Below are positions 16,870 through 25,313 of a stretch of DNA of 64,000 nucleotides, piece after piece. The notes under the pieces are model-generated. The model worked only from the letters and a program-made list of their open reading frames with translations, made no database searches and was not told where the DNA came from. The first letter of the stretch is position 1; each line of letters opens with the position of its first letter. Both the position numbers and the translations under genes were made by a program. This DNA is from Streptomyces cinerochromogenes (lineage in GTDB: Bacteria > Actinomycetota > Actinomycetes > Streptomycetales > Streptomycetaceae), in contig NZ_BMRM01000012.1 in the NCBI RefSeq assembly GCF_014648635.1, positions 1-64,000 on the forward strand, read 5' to 3'.

Positions 16870-19800
16870 TTGCGCAGACAAGTGAAAAGAGCAGCTGCAG
16901 CCACCGTGGCAACGGCCGCAGCGGTCGCCCTCGCAGCGGGTATGACCAGCCCCGCGTCGGCGAAGCCCGCAGGTGCCTCGGTGGCCGCAGCCCCGAAGGG
17001 CACCGCCCGGCACCACGTCACCCTGATCACCGGTGACCGAGTCGCCCTCGACGCCAAGGGCCGCATCGTCGGCCTGGAGCGGGCCAAGGGGCGCGAGCAC
17101 ATACCCTTCCAGGTTCGCAAGGCCGCCGGACACACCCTGGTCGTCCCGGCCGACGCGGCCCGCCTGGTCGCCTCCGGCACGCTGGACCAGCGCCTGTTCG
17201 ACGTCACCGAGCTGAACAAGGCCGCCACCCGCAAGGCCCAGAAGAACGGCCTGAAGGTCATCGTCGGCTACCGCGGCGCCGCCACCGCCGCCAAGGCCGA
17301 CGTCCGGGACGCGGGCACCCTGCGCCGCAGCCTGAAGGCGCTCAACGCGGACGCCGTGCAGACCCCGGCCAAGGCCACCGCCGAGCTGTGGGACGCCGTC
17401 ACCAACGGCGACAGGACCGCCTCCGGCATCGCGCACGTCTGGCTCGACGGCGTCCGCAAGGCCTCGCTCGACCAGTCCGTGCCGCAGATCGGCGCTCCCA
17501 CCGCCTGGGCCGCCGGCTACACCGGCAAGGGCGTCAAGGTCGCGGTCCTGGACACCGGCGTCGACACCAGCCACCCGGACCTGAAGAACCAGGTGCTGGA
17601 GTCCAAGAACTTCACCGCCGCCGCCGACGCCACCGACCACTTCGGGCACGGCACGCACGTCGCCTCCATCGTGGCGGGCACCGGCGCCAAGTCGGGCGGC
17701 AAGTACAAGGGTGTGGCCCCCGACGCCAAGCTCCTCAACGGCAAGGTCCTGGACGACTCCGGCTCCGGTGACGACTCCGGCATCCTCGCCGGCATGGAGT
17801 GGGCGGCCGCGCAGGGCGCCGACGTCATCAACCTCAGCCTCGGCGGCTACGACACCCCCGAGGTCGACCCGCTCGAAGCCGAGGTCAACAAGCTCTCCGC
17901 CGAGAAGGGCGTCCTGTTCGCGATCGCCGCGGGCAACGACGGCCCCCAGTCGATCGGCTCCCCGGGCAGCGCGGACGCCGCGCTCACCGTCGGCGCCGTC
18001 GACAAGAAGGACAAGCTCGCGGACTTCTCCTCCACCGGCCCGCGCACCGGCGACGGCGCCATCAAGCCGGACGTCACCGCGCCCGGCGTGGACATCACCG
18101 CCGCGGCGGCCAAGGGCAGCGTCATCGACCAGGAGGTCGGCGAGAAGCCCGAGGGCTACCTGACCATCTCCGGCACCTCGATGGCCACCCCGCACGTCGC
18201 GGGAGCCGCCGCCATCCTCAAGCAGGAGCACCCCGACTGGGGGTACGCCGAGCTGAAGGGCGCCCTGACCGGCTCCACCAAGGGCGGCAAGTACACCCCG
18301 TTCCAGCAGGGCTCGGGCCGCATCCAGGTCGACAAGGCCATCAAGCAGTCGATCGTCGCCGACCCGGTGTCCGTGAGCTTCGGCGTGCAGCAGTGGCCGC
18401 ACACCGACGACAAGCCGGCCACCAAGAAGCTGACGTACCGCAACCTCGGCGACAAGGACGTCACGCTCACCCTGAGCAGCACCGCCACCAACCCCAAGGG
18501 CGCGGCTGCCCCGACGGGCTTCTTCAAGCTCGGCGCGACGAAGGTGACCGTCCCGGCGCACGGCAGCGCCGCGGTCGACCTCACCGTCGACACCAAGCTG
18601 GGCGGCACCGTCGACGGCGCCTACTCCGCGTACGTGACGGCGACGGGTGACGGCCAGACCGTCCGCACGGCCGCCGCGGTGCAGCGCGAGGTGGAGTCGT
18701 ACGACCTCACCCTGAAGTTCATCGGCCGTGACGGCAGGCCCACCCCGAACTACGGCGCCGACCTCAGCGGCGTCGCGGGCCTGGCCGGCGGTATCTGGCT
18801 GAACCCGTACGACAAGTCCGGCACGGTGAAGGTGCGCGCGCCCAAGGGCACGTACATCCTCAACACCTCCGTCTACGCGGACCCGCAGGACGCCACCAAG
18901 GGCATCGACTGGATCGCGCAGCCGAAGCTGACCGTCGGCAAGAAGCAGACGATCACCATCGACGCGCGCAAGGCCAAGCCGGTGGACATCACCGTCCCGG
19001 CCACGGGCGTGAAGTCGCGGTTCGCCTCGCCCGAGTTCGACGTCACGCTCGGGGACGGCCAGTACGGCTACGGCTGGTTCCTGGACACGTACAAGAACTT
19101 CCGCACCGCCCACCTGGGCCCGCAGCTGCCCGCCGGCTCGCTGCGCCAGCAGTGGGACGGCCACTGGACCAAGGGCGCGACCGAGCAGTACGACGTCACC
19201 TCCGGCGGCGCCGTCAAGCAGCTCGCCACCGGCTACACCAAGCACTACAAGGCGAGCGACCTGGCCACGGTGAAGGCCCGGCTCGGCGCCGCGGCCAAGG
19301 GCAAGAAGGGCTCGATCGGCGCGGTGGGCTGGCTGCCCGGCAGCTCCAGCGGTTCCTCCATCAGCATCCCGCAGAACCTGCCCGGCACCCGCACCCTGCA
19401 CCTGTCCGCCACCGGTGGCGCGCAGTGGCAGCTGGAGTTCGAGCAGGACGGCGGCGTCGACCAGGACGGCTTCCCGGTCACCGAGGCCGGCTACACCCTC
19501 GGCCAGTCCGCCTTCAAGGCCGGCCGGACCTACACCAGGACGGTCAACACCGCGGTCTTCGGCCCGCACGTGGGCACGGGCCTCGGTCTCTTCCGGGACG
19601 GCAACGAGATCTTCGGTTCGCTGCCGCTGTTCGCCGACTCCGGCAAGCACGCCGGGTACTCGCAGTTCACCTCGGCGAACACCACCCTGTACCGCAACGG
19701 CACCAAGGTCGGCTCCAACAGCGACCCGCTGTTCGGCGGGAAGACCTTCAAGGTCCCGGCCGGTGACGCGGCGTACCGGCTGACCACCTCGGTCAAGCGG

Positions 19801-20181
19801 TCCGCGAAGGTGGCGGAGGCCTCGACGCGCATCGACGCGGCCTGGACCTTCCGCTCCAAGAAGCCGGCCGACTTCACCCAGCTGCCCGCCTCCGCGCTGC
19901 ACTTCGGCGCCACGACCGGCCTCGACAGCCGGGTCACGGCCGGCAGGACGGTCACCTTCCCGGTCACCGTCGAGGGCTCGGCCGCGGGCCGCAACCTGAA
20001 GTCCCTCGCCGTCTACGTCTCCTACGACGGCAAGAACTTCAAGAAGGTCACCGTCAAGAACGGCAAGATCACCGTCAAGAACCCGGCGAAGAACAAGGCG
20101 ATCTCGTTCCGCGCCAAGATCACCGACAAGAAGGGCAACACGTCGGAGATCACGATCTACAACGCGTACTTCGGCAAGTAG
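16870..20181 (+). CDS. Large secreted subtilisin-family serine protease
   Basis: An S8 peptidase of about 1,103 residues. It has a signal peptide (basic RRQVKR, hydrophobic core, likely cut after ASA at 31) and a propeptide to about residue 205. The catalytic triad is Asp 228 in VLDTGVDTSHPD, His 260 in FGHGTHVAS and Ser 437 in SGTSMATPHVAG. A beta-rich C-terminal half of about 600 residues follows. The best start is TTG 16870 behind GGGGGAGA; an ATG at 16804 would add residues before the signal peptide. Probably exported to degrade proteins as mycelium is remodelled. It ends in a 20-bp terminator shared with the convergent regulator. Confidence 0.93.
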   Translation: MRRQVKRAAAATVATAAAVALAAGMTSPASAKPAGASVAAAPKGTARHHVTLITGDRVALDAKGRIVGLERAKGREHIPFQVRKAAGHTLVVPADAARLVASGTLDQRLFDVTELNKAATRKAQKNGLKVIVGYRGAATAAKADVRDAGTLRRSLKALNADAVQTPAKATAELWDAVTNGDRTASGIAHVWLDGVRKASLDQSVPQIGAPTAWAAGYTGKGVKVAVLDTGVDTSHPDLKNQVLESKNFTAAADATDHFGHGTHVASIVAGTGAKSGGKYKGVAPDAKLLNGKVLDDSGSGDDSGILAGMEWAAAQGADVINLSLGGYDTPEVDPLEAEVNKLSAEKGVLFAIAAGNDGPQSIGSPGSADAALTVGAVDKKDKLADFSSTGPRTGDGAIKPDVTAPGVDITAAAAKGSVIDQEVGEKPEGYLTISGTSMATPHVAGAAAILKQEHPDWGYAELKGALTGSTKGGKYTPFQQGSGRIQVDKAIKQSIVADPVSVSFGVQQWPHTDDKPATKKLTYRNLGDKDVTLTLSSTATNPKGAAAPTGFFKLGATKVTVPAHGSAAVDLTVDTKLGGTVDGAYSAYVTATGDGQTVRTAAAVQREVESYDLTLKFIGRDGRPTPNYGADLSGVAGLAGGIWLNPYDKSGTVKVRAPKGTYILNTSVYADPQDATKGIDWIAQPKLTVGKKQTITIDARKAKPVDITVPATGVKSRFASPEFDVTLGDGQYGYGWFLDTYKNFRTAHLGPQLPAGSLRQQWDGHWTKGATEQYDVTSGGAVKQLATGYTKHYKASDLATVKARLGAAAKGKKGSIGAVGWLPGSSSGSSISIPQNLPGTRTLHLSATGGAQWQLEFEQDGGVDQDGFPVTEAGYTLGQSAFKAGRTYTRTVNTAVFGPHVGTGLGLFRDGNEIFGSLPLFADSGKHAGYSQFTSANTTLYRNGTKVGSNSDPLFGGKTFKVPAGDAAYRLTTSVKRSAKVAEASTRIDAAWTFRSKKPADFTQLPASALHFGATTGLDSRVTAGRTVTFPVTVEGSAAGRNLKSLAVYVSYDGKNFKKVTVKNGKITVKNPAKNKAISFRAKITDKKGNTSEITIYNAYFGK

Positions 20182-20196
20182 GCCGTAGCGCTCCCA

Positions 20197-20240
20197 GGTG
20201 AGGGGCACACCGGAGGACAGCCTCCGGTGTGCCCCTCACC
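20197..20240. terminator. 20-bp-stem bidirectional terminator overlapping the regulator stop codon
   Basis: GGTGAGGGGCACACCGGAGG and its exact complement separated by ACAG. The right arm contains the stop codon of the convergent regulator gene (stop at 20236-20238), so one short element closes both genes. Confidence 0.9.
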
Positions 20241-21144
20241 GCGTCGCCGCGCGGGTCGCGTCCGCGCCCCAGCTGGCCAGCAGACGCAGGGACTCGGCGG
20301 AGGGGGAACCAGGCTCGGCGTGGTAGGTCACCAGCGACTGGTCCGAGCCGTCCGTCATGCGGAAGCTCTCGAAGTGCAGGTCCAGGTCGCCCACCAGCGG
20401 ATGGTGCAGCTGCTTGACGCCGTGGCTCTTCTCCTTGACGTCGTGCGTGGCCCACAGCCGGCGGAACTCCTCGCTCTTCACGGACAGCTCGCCCACCAGC
20501 GCCGACAGCCGGGGATCGTCCGGATGACAGCCCGCGTCCATCCGCAGCGCGCACACGACGTCGATCGCCTTCTGCTCCCAGTCGACGAACAGGTCCCGGT
20601 AGTCCGGCTGCAGGAACACCAGCCGCGCCCAGTTCCGCTCACCCGGCGGCAGCTGCGCCCAGTCACCGAAGACGGCCGCCGCCATCCGGTTCCAGGCGAG
20701 GATCTCCGCCCGCCGGCCCACCACGTACGCCGGTACGCCGTCCATCGTGTCCAGCAGCTGCCGCAGCGCCCCCCGCACCTGCTGCTGCCGTGCCACCGGC
20801 TTCTTCTTGTGCGCCTTCGGCTTCGCCAGATGGGTCAGGTGCGCGTGCTCGGCCTCCGTCAGCCGCAGCGCCCGCGCGATCGAGGCCAGCACCTCCGCCG
20901 ACACGTTCCGCCCGTTGCCCTGTTCGAGCCGGGTGTAGTACGCCACCGACACCCCGGCCAGCTGCGCCAGCTCCTCCCGGCGCAGCCCCGGCACCCTGCG
21001 CTGCCGCCCGAAGCCGGCCAGCCCGACGTCCTCCGGCTTCAGCCGGGCCCGCCGGCTGCGCAGGAACTCGCTCAGCTCCGCCCGCCGGTCCAGGGTCCGG
21101 CCGGCGGTGACCGCTGCGTCCGGCTGCTCGTCCCTGCTCTCCAT
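20236..21144 (-). CDS. XRE-family helix-turn-helix regulator (MmyB-like)
   Basis: A 302-residue protein with an N-terminal helix-turn-helix around residues 48-95. It contains PGLRREELAQLAGVSVAYY and TRLEQGNGRNVSAEVL, the classic opening of MmyB-type regulators. The C-terminal domain (about 120-290) resembles the MmyB ligand-binding region with the segment FRRLWATHDV. Such regulators are commonly divergent from an oxidoreductase, as here with the alcohol dehydrogenase at 21315. The start is set at ATG 21144; an in-frame ATG about 27 bases upstream is possible. Three copies of a GTACGCA motif sit between the genes. Confidence 0.88.
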   Translation of the reverse strand: MESRDEQPDAAVTAGRTLDRRAELSEFLRSRRARLKPEDVGLAGFGRQRRVPGLRREELAQLAGVSVAYYTRLEQGNGRNVSAEVLASIARALRLTEAEHAHLTHLAKPKAHKKKPVARQQQVRGALRQLLDTMDGVPAYVVGRRAEILAWNRMAAAVFGDWAQLPPGERNWARLVFLQPDYRDLFVDWEQKAIDVVCALRMDAGCHPDDPRLSALVGELSVKSEEFRRLWATHDVKEKSHGVKQLHHPLVGDLDLHFESFRMTDGSDQSLVTYHAEPGSPSAESLRLLASWGADATRAATR

Positions 21145-21160
21145 GCGTCCAGTATTCCTG

Positions 21161-21214
21161 GTCGTACGCATACGAGCCTGACCCCGCCAGTGGTACGCAC
21201 AGCCGTCGTACGCA
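21161..21214. promoter_or_regulatory. Triple GTACGCA operator candidate between regulator and dehydrogenase
   Basis: GTCGTACGCA occurs at 21161-21170 and again at 21205-21214, with TGGTACGCA at 21191-21199. The core CGTACG is self-complementary. These lie in the 170-base gap between divergent genes, where the XRE regulator is likely to bind. Confidence 0.5.
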
Positions 21215-21314
21215 AAGCCGTGGTCTGGGTGGCCGCCCCGCCGCGCTGCAGGCTGGAGACCGTGCCCGGCGGAAGAGAGCCGGGCGCGACCCCCCTCGCT
21301 AGGAGATCCCCGGC

Positions 21315-22355
21315 ATGACCACTGTTGCCGCATACGCCGCGCCCGCCGCGAAGGCCCCGCTGGAGCGGACGACCATCGAGCGACGCGCGGTCGGCGAGTC
21401 CGACGTCCTGATCGACATCAAGTTCGCCGGTATCTGCCACTCCGACATCCACCAGGCCCGGGAGGGCTGGGGCGAGGCGATCTTCCCGATGGTCCCCGGC
21501 CACGAGATCGCCGGCGTCGTCTCCGAGGTCGGCCCCGGCGTGACGAAGTTCCAGGTCGGCGACCGGGTGGGGGTCGGCTGCATGGTCGACTCCTGCCGCG
21601 AGTGCGAGAACTGCCTGCGCGGTGAGGAGCAGTACTGCCTCAAGGGCATGGTCGGCACCTACAACGCCGTCGGCAAGGACGGCGAGCCCACCTACGGCGG
21701 CTACTCCGAGAAGATCGTCGTCGACGAGAACTACGTCGTCCGCATCCCCGACGGGCTGTCCCTGGACGTCGCCGCGCCGCTGCTGTGCGCGGGCATCACC
21801 ACGTACTCCCCGCTGCACCACTGGAACGCGGGCCCCGGCAAGAAGGTCGCCGTCGTCGGCCTCGGCGGCCTCGGCCACATGGCCGTCAAGATCGCGCACG
21901 CCATGGGCGCCGAGGTGACCGTCCTCTCCCAGTCCCTGCGCAAGAAGGACGACGGCCTGAAGCTGGGCGCCGACCACTACCACGCCACCAGCGACCCGAA
22001 GACCTTGGAGGAGCTGGCCGGCACCTTCGACCTGATCGTCTCGACGGTGTCCGCGCCGATGGACTTCGGCGCGCTGCTGTCCCTGCTGAAGGTCGACGGC
22101 GCCTTGGTGAACGTGGGCGCGCCCGAGGAGCCCATCGCGCTCAACCTGTTCTCGGTGATCGGCGGCCGCAAGACCCTCGCCGGTTCCATGATCGGCGGCA
22201 TCCGCGAGACCCAGGAGATGCTGGACTTCTGCGCGGAGCACGGGATCGGCGCCGAGATCGAGCTGATCAGCGCGGCCGAGATCAACGAGGCGTACGAGCG
22301 GGTGCTGGCGAGCGACGTCCGCTACCGCTTCGTCATCGACACCGCGACGATCTGA
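21315..22355 (+). CDS. Zinc-dependent alcohol dehydrogenase (CAD/YahK type)
   Basis: A 346-residue medium-chain dehydrogenase. Catalytic zinc ligands are Cys 41 in GICHSD and His 63 in GHE, with the structural zinc site made by Cys 94, 97, 100 and 108 ([15 protein letters not shown]). The cofactor motif [15 protein letters not shown] follows. Sequence and length fit the YahK/cinnamyl-alcohol dehydrogenase subgroup, usually NADPH-linked aldehyde reductases. A GAGATCC purine-rich site precedes the ATG. Divergent from an MmyB-like regulator, which probably controls it. Confidence 0.93.
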   Translation: MTTVAAYAAPAAKAPLERTTIERRAVGESDVLIDIKFAGICHSDIHQAREGWGEAIFPMVPGHEIAGVVSEVGPGVTKFQVGDRVGVGCMVDSCRECENCLRGEEQYCLKGMVGTYNAVGKDGEPTYGGYSEKIVVDENYVVRIPDGLSLDVAAPLLCAGITTYSPLHHWNAGPGKKVAVVGLGGLGHMAVKIAHAMGAEVTVLSQSLRKKDDGLKLGADHYHATSDPKTLEELAGTFDLIVSTVSAPMDFGALLSLLKVDGALVNVGAPEEPIALNLFSVIGGRKTLAGSMIGGIRETQEMLDFCAEHGIGAEIELISAAEINEAYERVLASDVRYRFVIDTATI

Positions 22356-22364
22356 CCTGCGGCC

Positions 22365-22440
22365 CTGCCGGGCCGTGGCTCTGCCGGGCCGTGGCTCTGC
22401 CGGGCCGTGGGCCTGCCCGCCGTGGCTCTGCCGGCCGTGG
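22365..22440. repeat. 16-bp tandem repeat just after the dehydrogenase gene
   Basis: The unit CTGCCGGGCCGTGGCT recurs at 22365, 22381 and 22397 (last base changed), then twice more in degraded form to about 22440. The array begins 9 bases after the dehydrogenase stop. It is not a CRISPR: there are no spacers. Confidence 0.8.
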
Positions 22441-22502
22441 TCCGGCCGGGCTGCGGCCGGCGGCGGATCGTCTGCCTGCTGCGGAGGTCCGCCGCCTGCG
22501 GG

Positions 22503-22539
22503 CCGTCGTGGTCGTTGGCGCACTTCCCCGCGCCCCTTC
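22503..22539 (-). repeat. Copy 3 (inverted, degenerate) of a dispersed repeat
   Basis: Read leftward this contains AAGGGGCGCGGGGAAGTGCG, closely matching the core of the copies at 5086 and 15867. It lies immediately 3' of the S51-like gene. Confidence 0.5.
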
Positions 22540-22558
22540 GGGGCACTCCCCAGCCCCA

Positions 22559-23284
22559 CTAGCCCAGAGCGAAGCCCTCGCCGGCGCCGTACGCCCGCAC
22601 CACCGCGCCCCCGTCCGGCGCGGGCCGCACCACATGCACCCGCCCGGCCCCGGACACCCGGGCCCCGTCGTCCCCGACCGCGAGCAGCGTGTTCTCGTCC
22701 ACGGCGACCCCGTACGGCACCTCGCCCCGCGCGACCGCCGCGACCAGCCGCGGCAGCGTGCCCCACTGGGCCGCGTGCACGTCCACCGCGAACGGGACCA
22801 GCCCGAGCCCCGGCCGTACCGCGACCTCCGCCAGGTCCTCCCCGGTCTCCTCCGGGCACACCGGCACCCCGTCCACCAGCCACCCGCCGACCACGGCCCG
22901 CCGCGCGGCCACGGCGGCACCGGCGGAGAAACCGGCGTACGGCAGACAGCGCGCCGCCAGCAGTTCCGGCAGCCGCTCCAGACACCCCGAGAGGGCGTCC
23001 TGGTAGGCCGGCGTCAGCCCGCCGCAGACCAGCAGCCCGTCGATCCCGTCCAGCGCGGCCTCCGGCTCGAACCGGCCGCCGAGCGGCACCAGCAGCGGCA
23101 CCGGCACGCACGCCGGGTCCGCCTTCCCCAGCGCCACCGCGTACCGCTCGAACTGCGCCGTCCCGTCCCCCTCGTCGAGGACCAGGCACCCGACGCGCCG
23201 CTTCCCGCGCACCTGGCGCAGGAACGGCTCGTACACCTCGGCGCGGTCCCAGCCACCACCGATCAGAAACACGGGACTGCCCAT
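22559..23284 (-). CDS. Peptidase S51 / cyanophycinase-like protein
   Basis: A 241-residue protein with the class I glutamine amidotransferase-like fold of dipeptidase E and cyanophycinase. The nucleophile elbow is GFSAGAA with Ser 120, and the N-terminal FLIGGGWDR and the VCGGL segment fit the family. The expected chemistry is hydrolysis of small peptides with an acidic residue, but the substrate is unknown. The ATG at 23284 follows GGAGGGC. It stands alone between the dehydrogenase and amidohydrolase genes. Confidence 0.85.
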   Translation of the reverse strand: MGSPVFLIGGGWDRAEVYEPFLRQVRGKRRVGCLVLDEGDGTAQFERYAVALGKADPACVPVPLLVPLGGRFEPEAALDGIDGLLVCGGLTPAYQDALSGCLERLPELLAARCLPYAGFSAGAAVAARRAVVGGWLVDGVPVCPEETGEDLAEVAVRPGLGLVPFAVDVHAAQWGTLPRLVAAVARGEVPYGVAVDENTLLAVGDDGARVSGAGRVHVVRPAPDGGAVVRAYGAGEGFALG

Positions 23285-23354
23285 GCCCTCCCCTTCACCA
23301 GACGTAAGGGGCGAATGTACGGGGCGGAAGCGGGAACCGTCGCCCGAATTACGC

Positions 23355-24146
23355 TCAGCGGGGCAAGCGGAACACCTCGGCCGCGGTGCCGCCGAGCACC
23401 CGGTCGCGGATCTCGCCGGAGGCCGTGGCCCGCTCCACCATCACGCGGGCCACGACGGGGTCGCCGTAGGGGGCGTCGGAGCCGAAGAGGGTCCGCTCGG
23501 GAAGTTCGCGGACGGCCAGCCGTACGGCGATGACGAGGAACGCCGTCGACAGCTCCAGGTACATGCCGGGGGTGTCCCGCACCAGTTCCACGGCCTCCAT
23601 CCAGTGCAGGCCGCCGAGCTGGCTGACGATGAGCGGGACGCCGGGGTGGCGGCGGGAGAGCGCGGCGAGCGTGCGCAGGTCCTCCGCGGTGGTGGGAGCG
23701 AAGCCGTGCACGACCACGGGCAGCCCGCCATGGTCGGCGGCGGCCCTCAGCACGGGCTCCAGCCGGCCGGCCCGCCCCGGCGCCGGCGTCAGTTCCCCGA
23801 TCCCGCACAGTCCCCGGCCGACCACGTCCTCGGCGACGGCCCGCTCGACCTCCTCCGCCGGCAGCTCCAGCGGCACGGACCCGAACCCCACGAACCGCTC
23901 GGGATGCGCGGCGACCGCCGCGGTGACCTCGTCCAGCGCACCGGCGAAGGCCTCCCGGGTACCGCCGCGCCCGCCGAGCGCACCGTCCAGCACCGCGAAC
24001 TCCCGCCGCAGCGACGGAAGGTCACCGGCGCGTTCGGGATGCGGCCGGGTCGGGAACAGGACGGCCCTGTCGACACCGGCGGCGTCCAGAGCGTCCAGGT
24101 GGAGGCCGACGGGGTCGTGCACGTGCCCGTGCGCATCGATGATCAC
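23355..24146 (-). CDS. Amidohydrolase-2 family metal-dependent hydrolase
   Basis: A 263-residue TIM-barrel hydrolase. The opening VIIDAHGHVHD is the metal-binding HxH at the end of strand 1. Further metal or catalytic residues lie in VVVHGFAP, IVSQLGG and, near the end, LFGSDAPYGDP (the conserved Asp). Family members decarboxylate or hydrolyse cyclic compounds. The start is the GTG at 24146 with GAGGGAGAG upstream; the long in-frame extension overlaps the divergent MerR gene and is not coding-like. It is probably controlled by that regulator. Confidence 0.86.
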   Translation of the reverse strand: MIIDAHGHVHDPVGLHLDALDAAGVDRAVLFPTRPHPERAGDLPSLRREFAVLDGALGGRGGTREAFAGALDEVTAAVAAHPERFVGFGSVPLELPAEEVERAVAEDVVGRGLCGIGELTPAPGRAGRLEPVLRAAADHGGLPVVVHGFAPTTAEDLRTLAALSRRHPGVPLIVSQLGGLHWMEAVELVRDTPGMYLELSTAFLVIAVRLAVRELPERTLFGSDAPYGDPVVARVMVERATASGEIRDRVLGGTAAEVFRLPR

Positions 24147-24195
24147 TGTCTCTCCCTCGGTTCGCGGAATCCCGCTCTCCGGGGGAGCGTTGCAG

Positions 24196-24212
24196 CCTGA
24201 CACAGTGACAGG
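24196..24212. promoter_or_regulatory. Palindromic MerR operator candidate between divergent genes
   Basis: CCTGACACAGTGACAGG is palindromic apart from three central or paired A positions, and lies in the 112-base gap between the amidohydrolase and MerR starts. MerR-family operators are typically such dyads inside promoters. Confidence 0.5.
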
Positions 24213-24258
24213 GTCAAGCACGACAGGGAAAGACGGGACGGTACATGAGGAGCACACC

Positions 24259-24636
24259 GTGCTGATCGGCGAACTGGCGGCCCGCACCGGCACCAGCCCC
24301 CGCCTCCTGCGCCACTACGAGAGCACCGGCCTGCTCACCCCGCACCGCCGCCCCAACGGCTACCGCACGTACGAGGAGGCGGACGTCCAGCGCGTCCACC
24401 GCATCCGCACCCTCCTCGCCGCGGGCCTGCCCACCCGCCTGGTCGCCACGCTGCTGCCGTGCACGGCGGACACCGGGACGGGCCCCACCCTGACCGCCTG
24501 CCCCGGAGTCCCCGAAACCCTGCGCCGCCGCCTGTCCGAACTGGACGAGAAGGCCCGGCGCCTGGAGGCGGAACGAACGGAACTACGCCGCCTGCTCACC
24601 GCCCTGACCACGGGGCACGCCGCAGCGCGGCACTGA
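24259..24636 (+). CDS. MerR-family transcriptional regulator
   Basis: A 125-residue regulator with the winged HTH IGELAARTGTSPRLLRHYE and GLLTPHRRPNGYRTYEEADV at the N-terminus. A leucine-rich dimerisation helix lies at about residues 87-115. Between them is a CTADTG...ACPG pair of cysteines that could bind a metal or thiol-reactive ligand. The start is GTG 24259 behind GAGGAG. Its stop is directly adjacent to the stop of the convergent gene at 24637. Confidence 0.9.
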   Translation: MLIGELAARTGTSPRLLRHYESTGLLTPHRRPNGYRTYEEADVQRVHRIRTLLAAGLPTRLVATLLPCTADTGTGPTLTACPGVPETLRRRLSELDEKARRLEAERTELRRLLTALTTGHAAARH

Positions 24637-25305
24637 TCACCTGCCGGACGCGCCCGCCTCCGCGGCATACGTGAGCAGGGTGGCGAAGCGCAGCCACACC
24701 AGCAGGTACGTGTTCAGGGGCGCGTAGCCCGGGTGGACGAGGCTTTGGAGGGTGCCGACCGCTTCGGCCAGCGCCTGGCGGGTCGGGCCGTCCGTTCGTC
24801 CGAGGTTCGTGAGGTAGGACCTCGCGCAGGCGTCGAGGCGGGCGTGCAGGTCCGCGAGCCGGCGCGCCTGGCCGACGGTGCAGAGCGTCGGGTCGGGGAA
24901 GGGGAAGCGGGTGAAGGACGCGTGGCGGTTCGCCACGGCGGCGACGAGGCCCAGCCGCGACGGTGCCGTGGCACCGGGCCAGCACGGTCCGCGCAGGAAC
25001 GCCGTGTCGGCGGGCCGGGGAGTCCGCCGGCCGGATGCCTTCTCCGTGCGGCGGCGGGCGGCGAAGGCGCCCACCTCCGCGAGCCGGACCGCACGGCCGG
25101 CCTCCAGGGTGTCCAGCGCGCGCAGCATGGCCGCCGGGTCCCTGCGCAGGTCGGGGGAGGGGCACGACGTCGCGGCGAGGTAGGCCCAGGTCGCGTGGAA
25201 GCCGAGCGGACAGAAGTGCCCGACGGCGCACCTCAGGGCGGTGTGCCGCCGGGCGAGGGGCAGTTGCTCGTCCCGGACTCTGCGGGCGTGGGTCGTGAAG
25301 CCCAT
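24637..25305 (-). CDS. Cysteine-containing protein of unknown function, msrA-linked
   Basis: A 222-residue protein I do not recognise. It starts 8 bases after the msrA stop on the same strand, so it should be co-transcribed with it. It is mainly helical, without signal peptide or clear membrane segment. It contains several cysteines and histidines (CAVGHFCPLGFHATW near residue 35, then SCPSPD, GPCWPG, TLCTV and DACARS). The pattern could bind metal or be redox-active, but I name no function. The ATG at 25305 is chosen; codon use is coding-like throughout. End-to-end with merR at 24636/24637. Confidence 0.65.
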   Translation of the reverse strand: MGFTTHARRVRDEQLPLARRHTALRCAVGHFCPLGFHATWAYLAATSCPSPDLRRDPAAMLRALDTLEAGRAVRLAEVGAFAARRRTEKASGRRTPRPADTAFLRGPCWPGATAPSRLGLVAAVANRHASFTRFPFPDPTLCTVGQARRLADLHARLDACARSYLTNLGRTDGPTRQALAEAVGTLQSLVHPGYAPLNTYLLVWLRFATLLTYAAEAGASGR

Positions 25306-25313
25306 CCGGTACG

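Noticed and set aside
16798-20208. An open frame of about 1,136 codons on the minus strand across the subtilisin gene.
   Set aside because: It mirrors the plus-strand subtilisin, which has signal peptide, catalytic triad and proper start. The antisense product is low-complexity Val/Asp/Gly/Arg without any motif.
22365-22440. A CRISPR-like array.
   Set aside because: Units are contiguous without spacers, and no cas gene is nearby; it is a tandem minisatellite.
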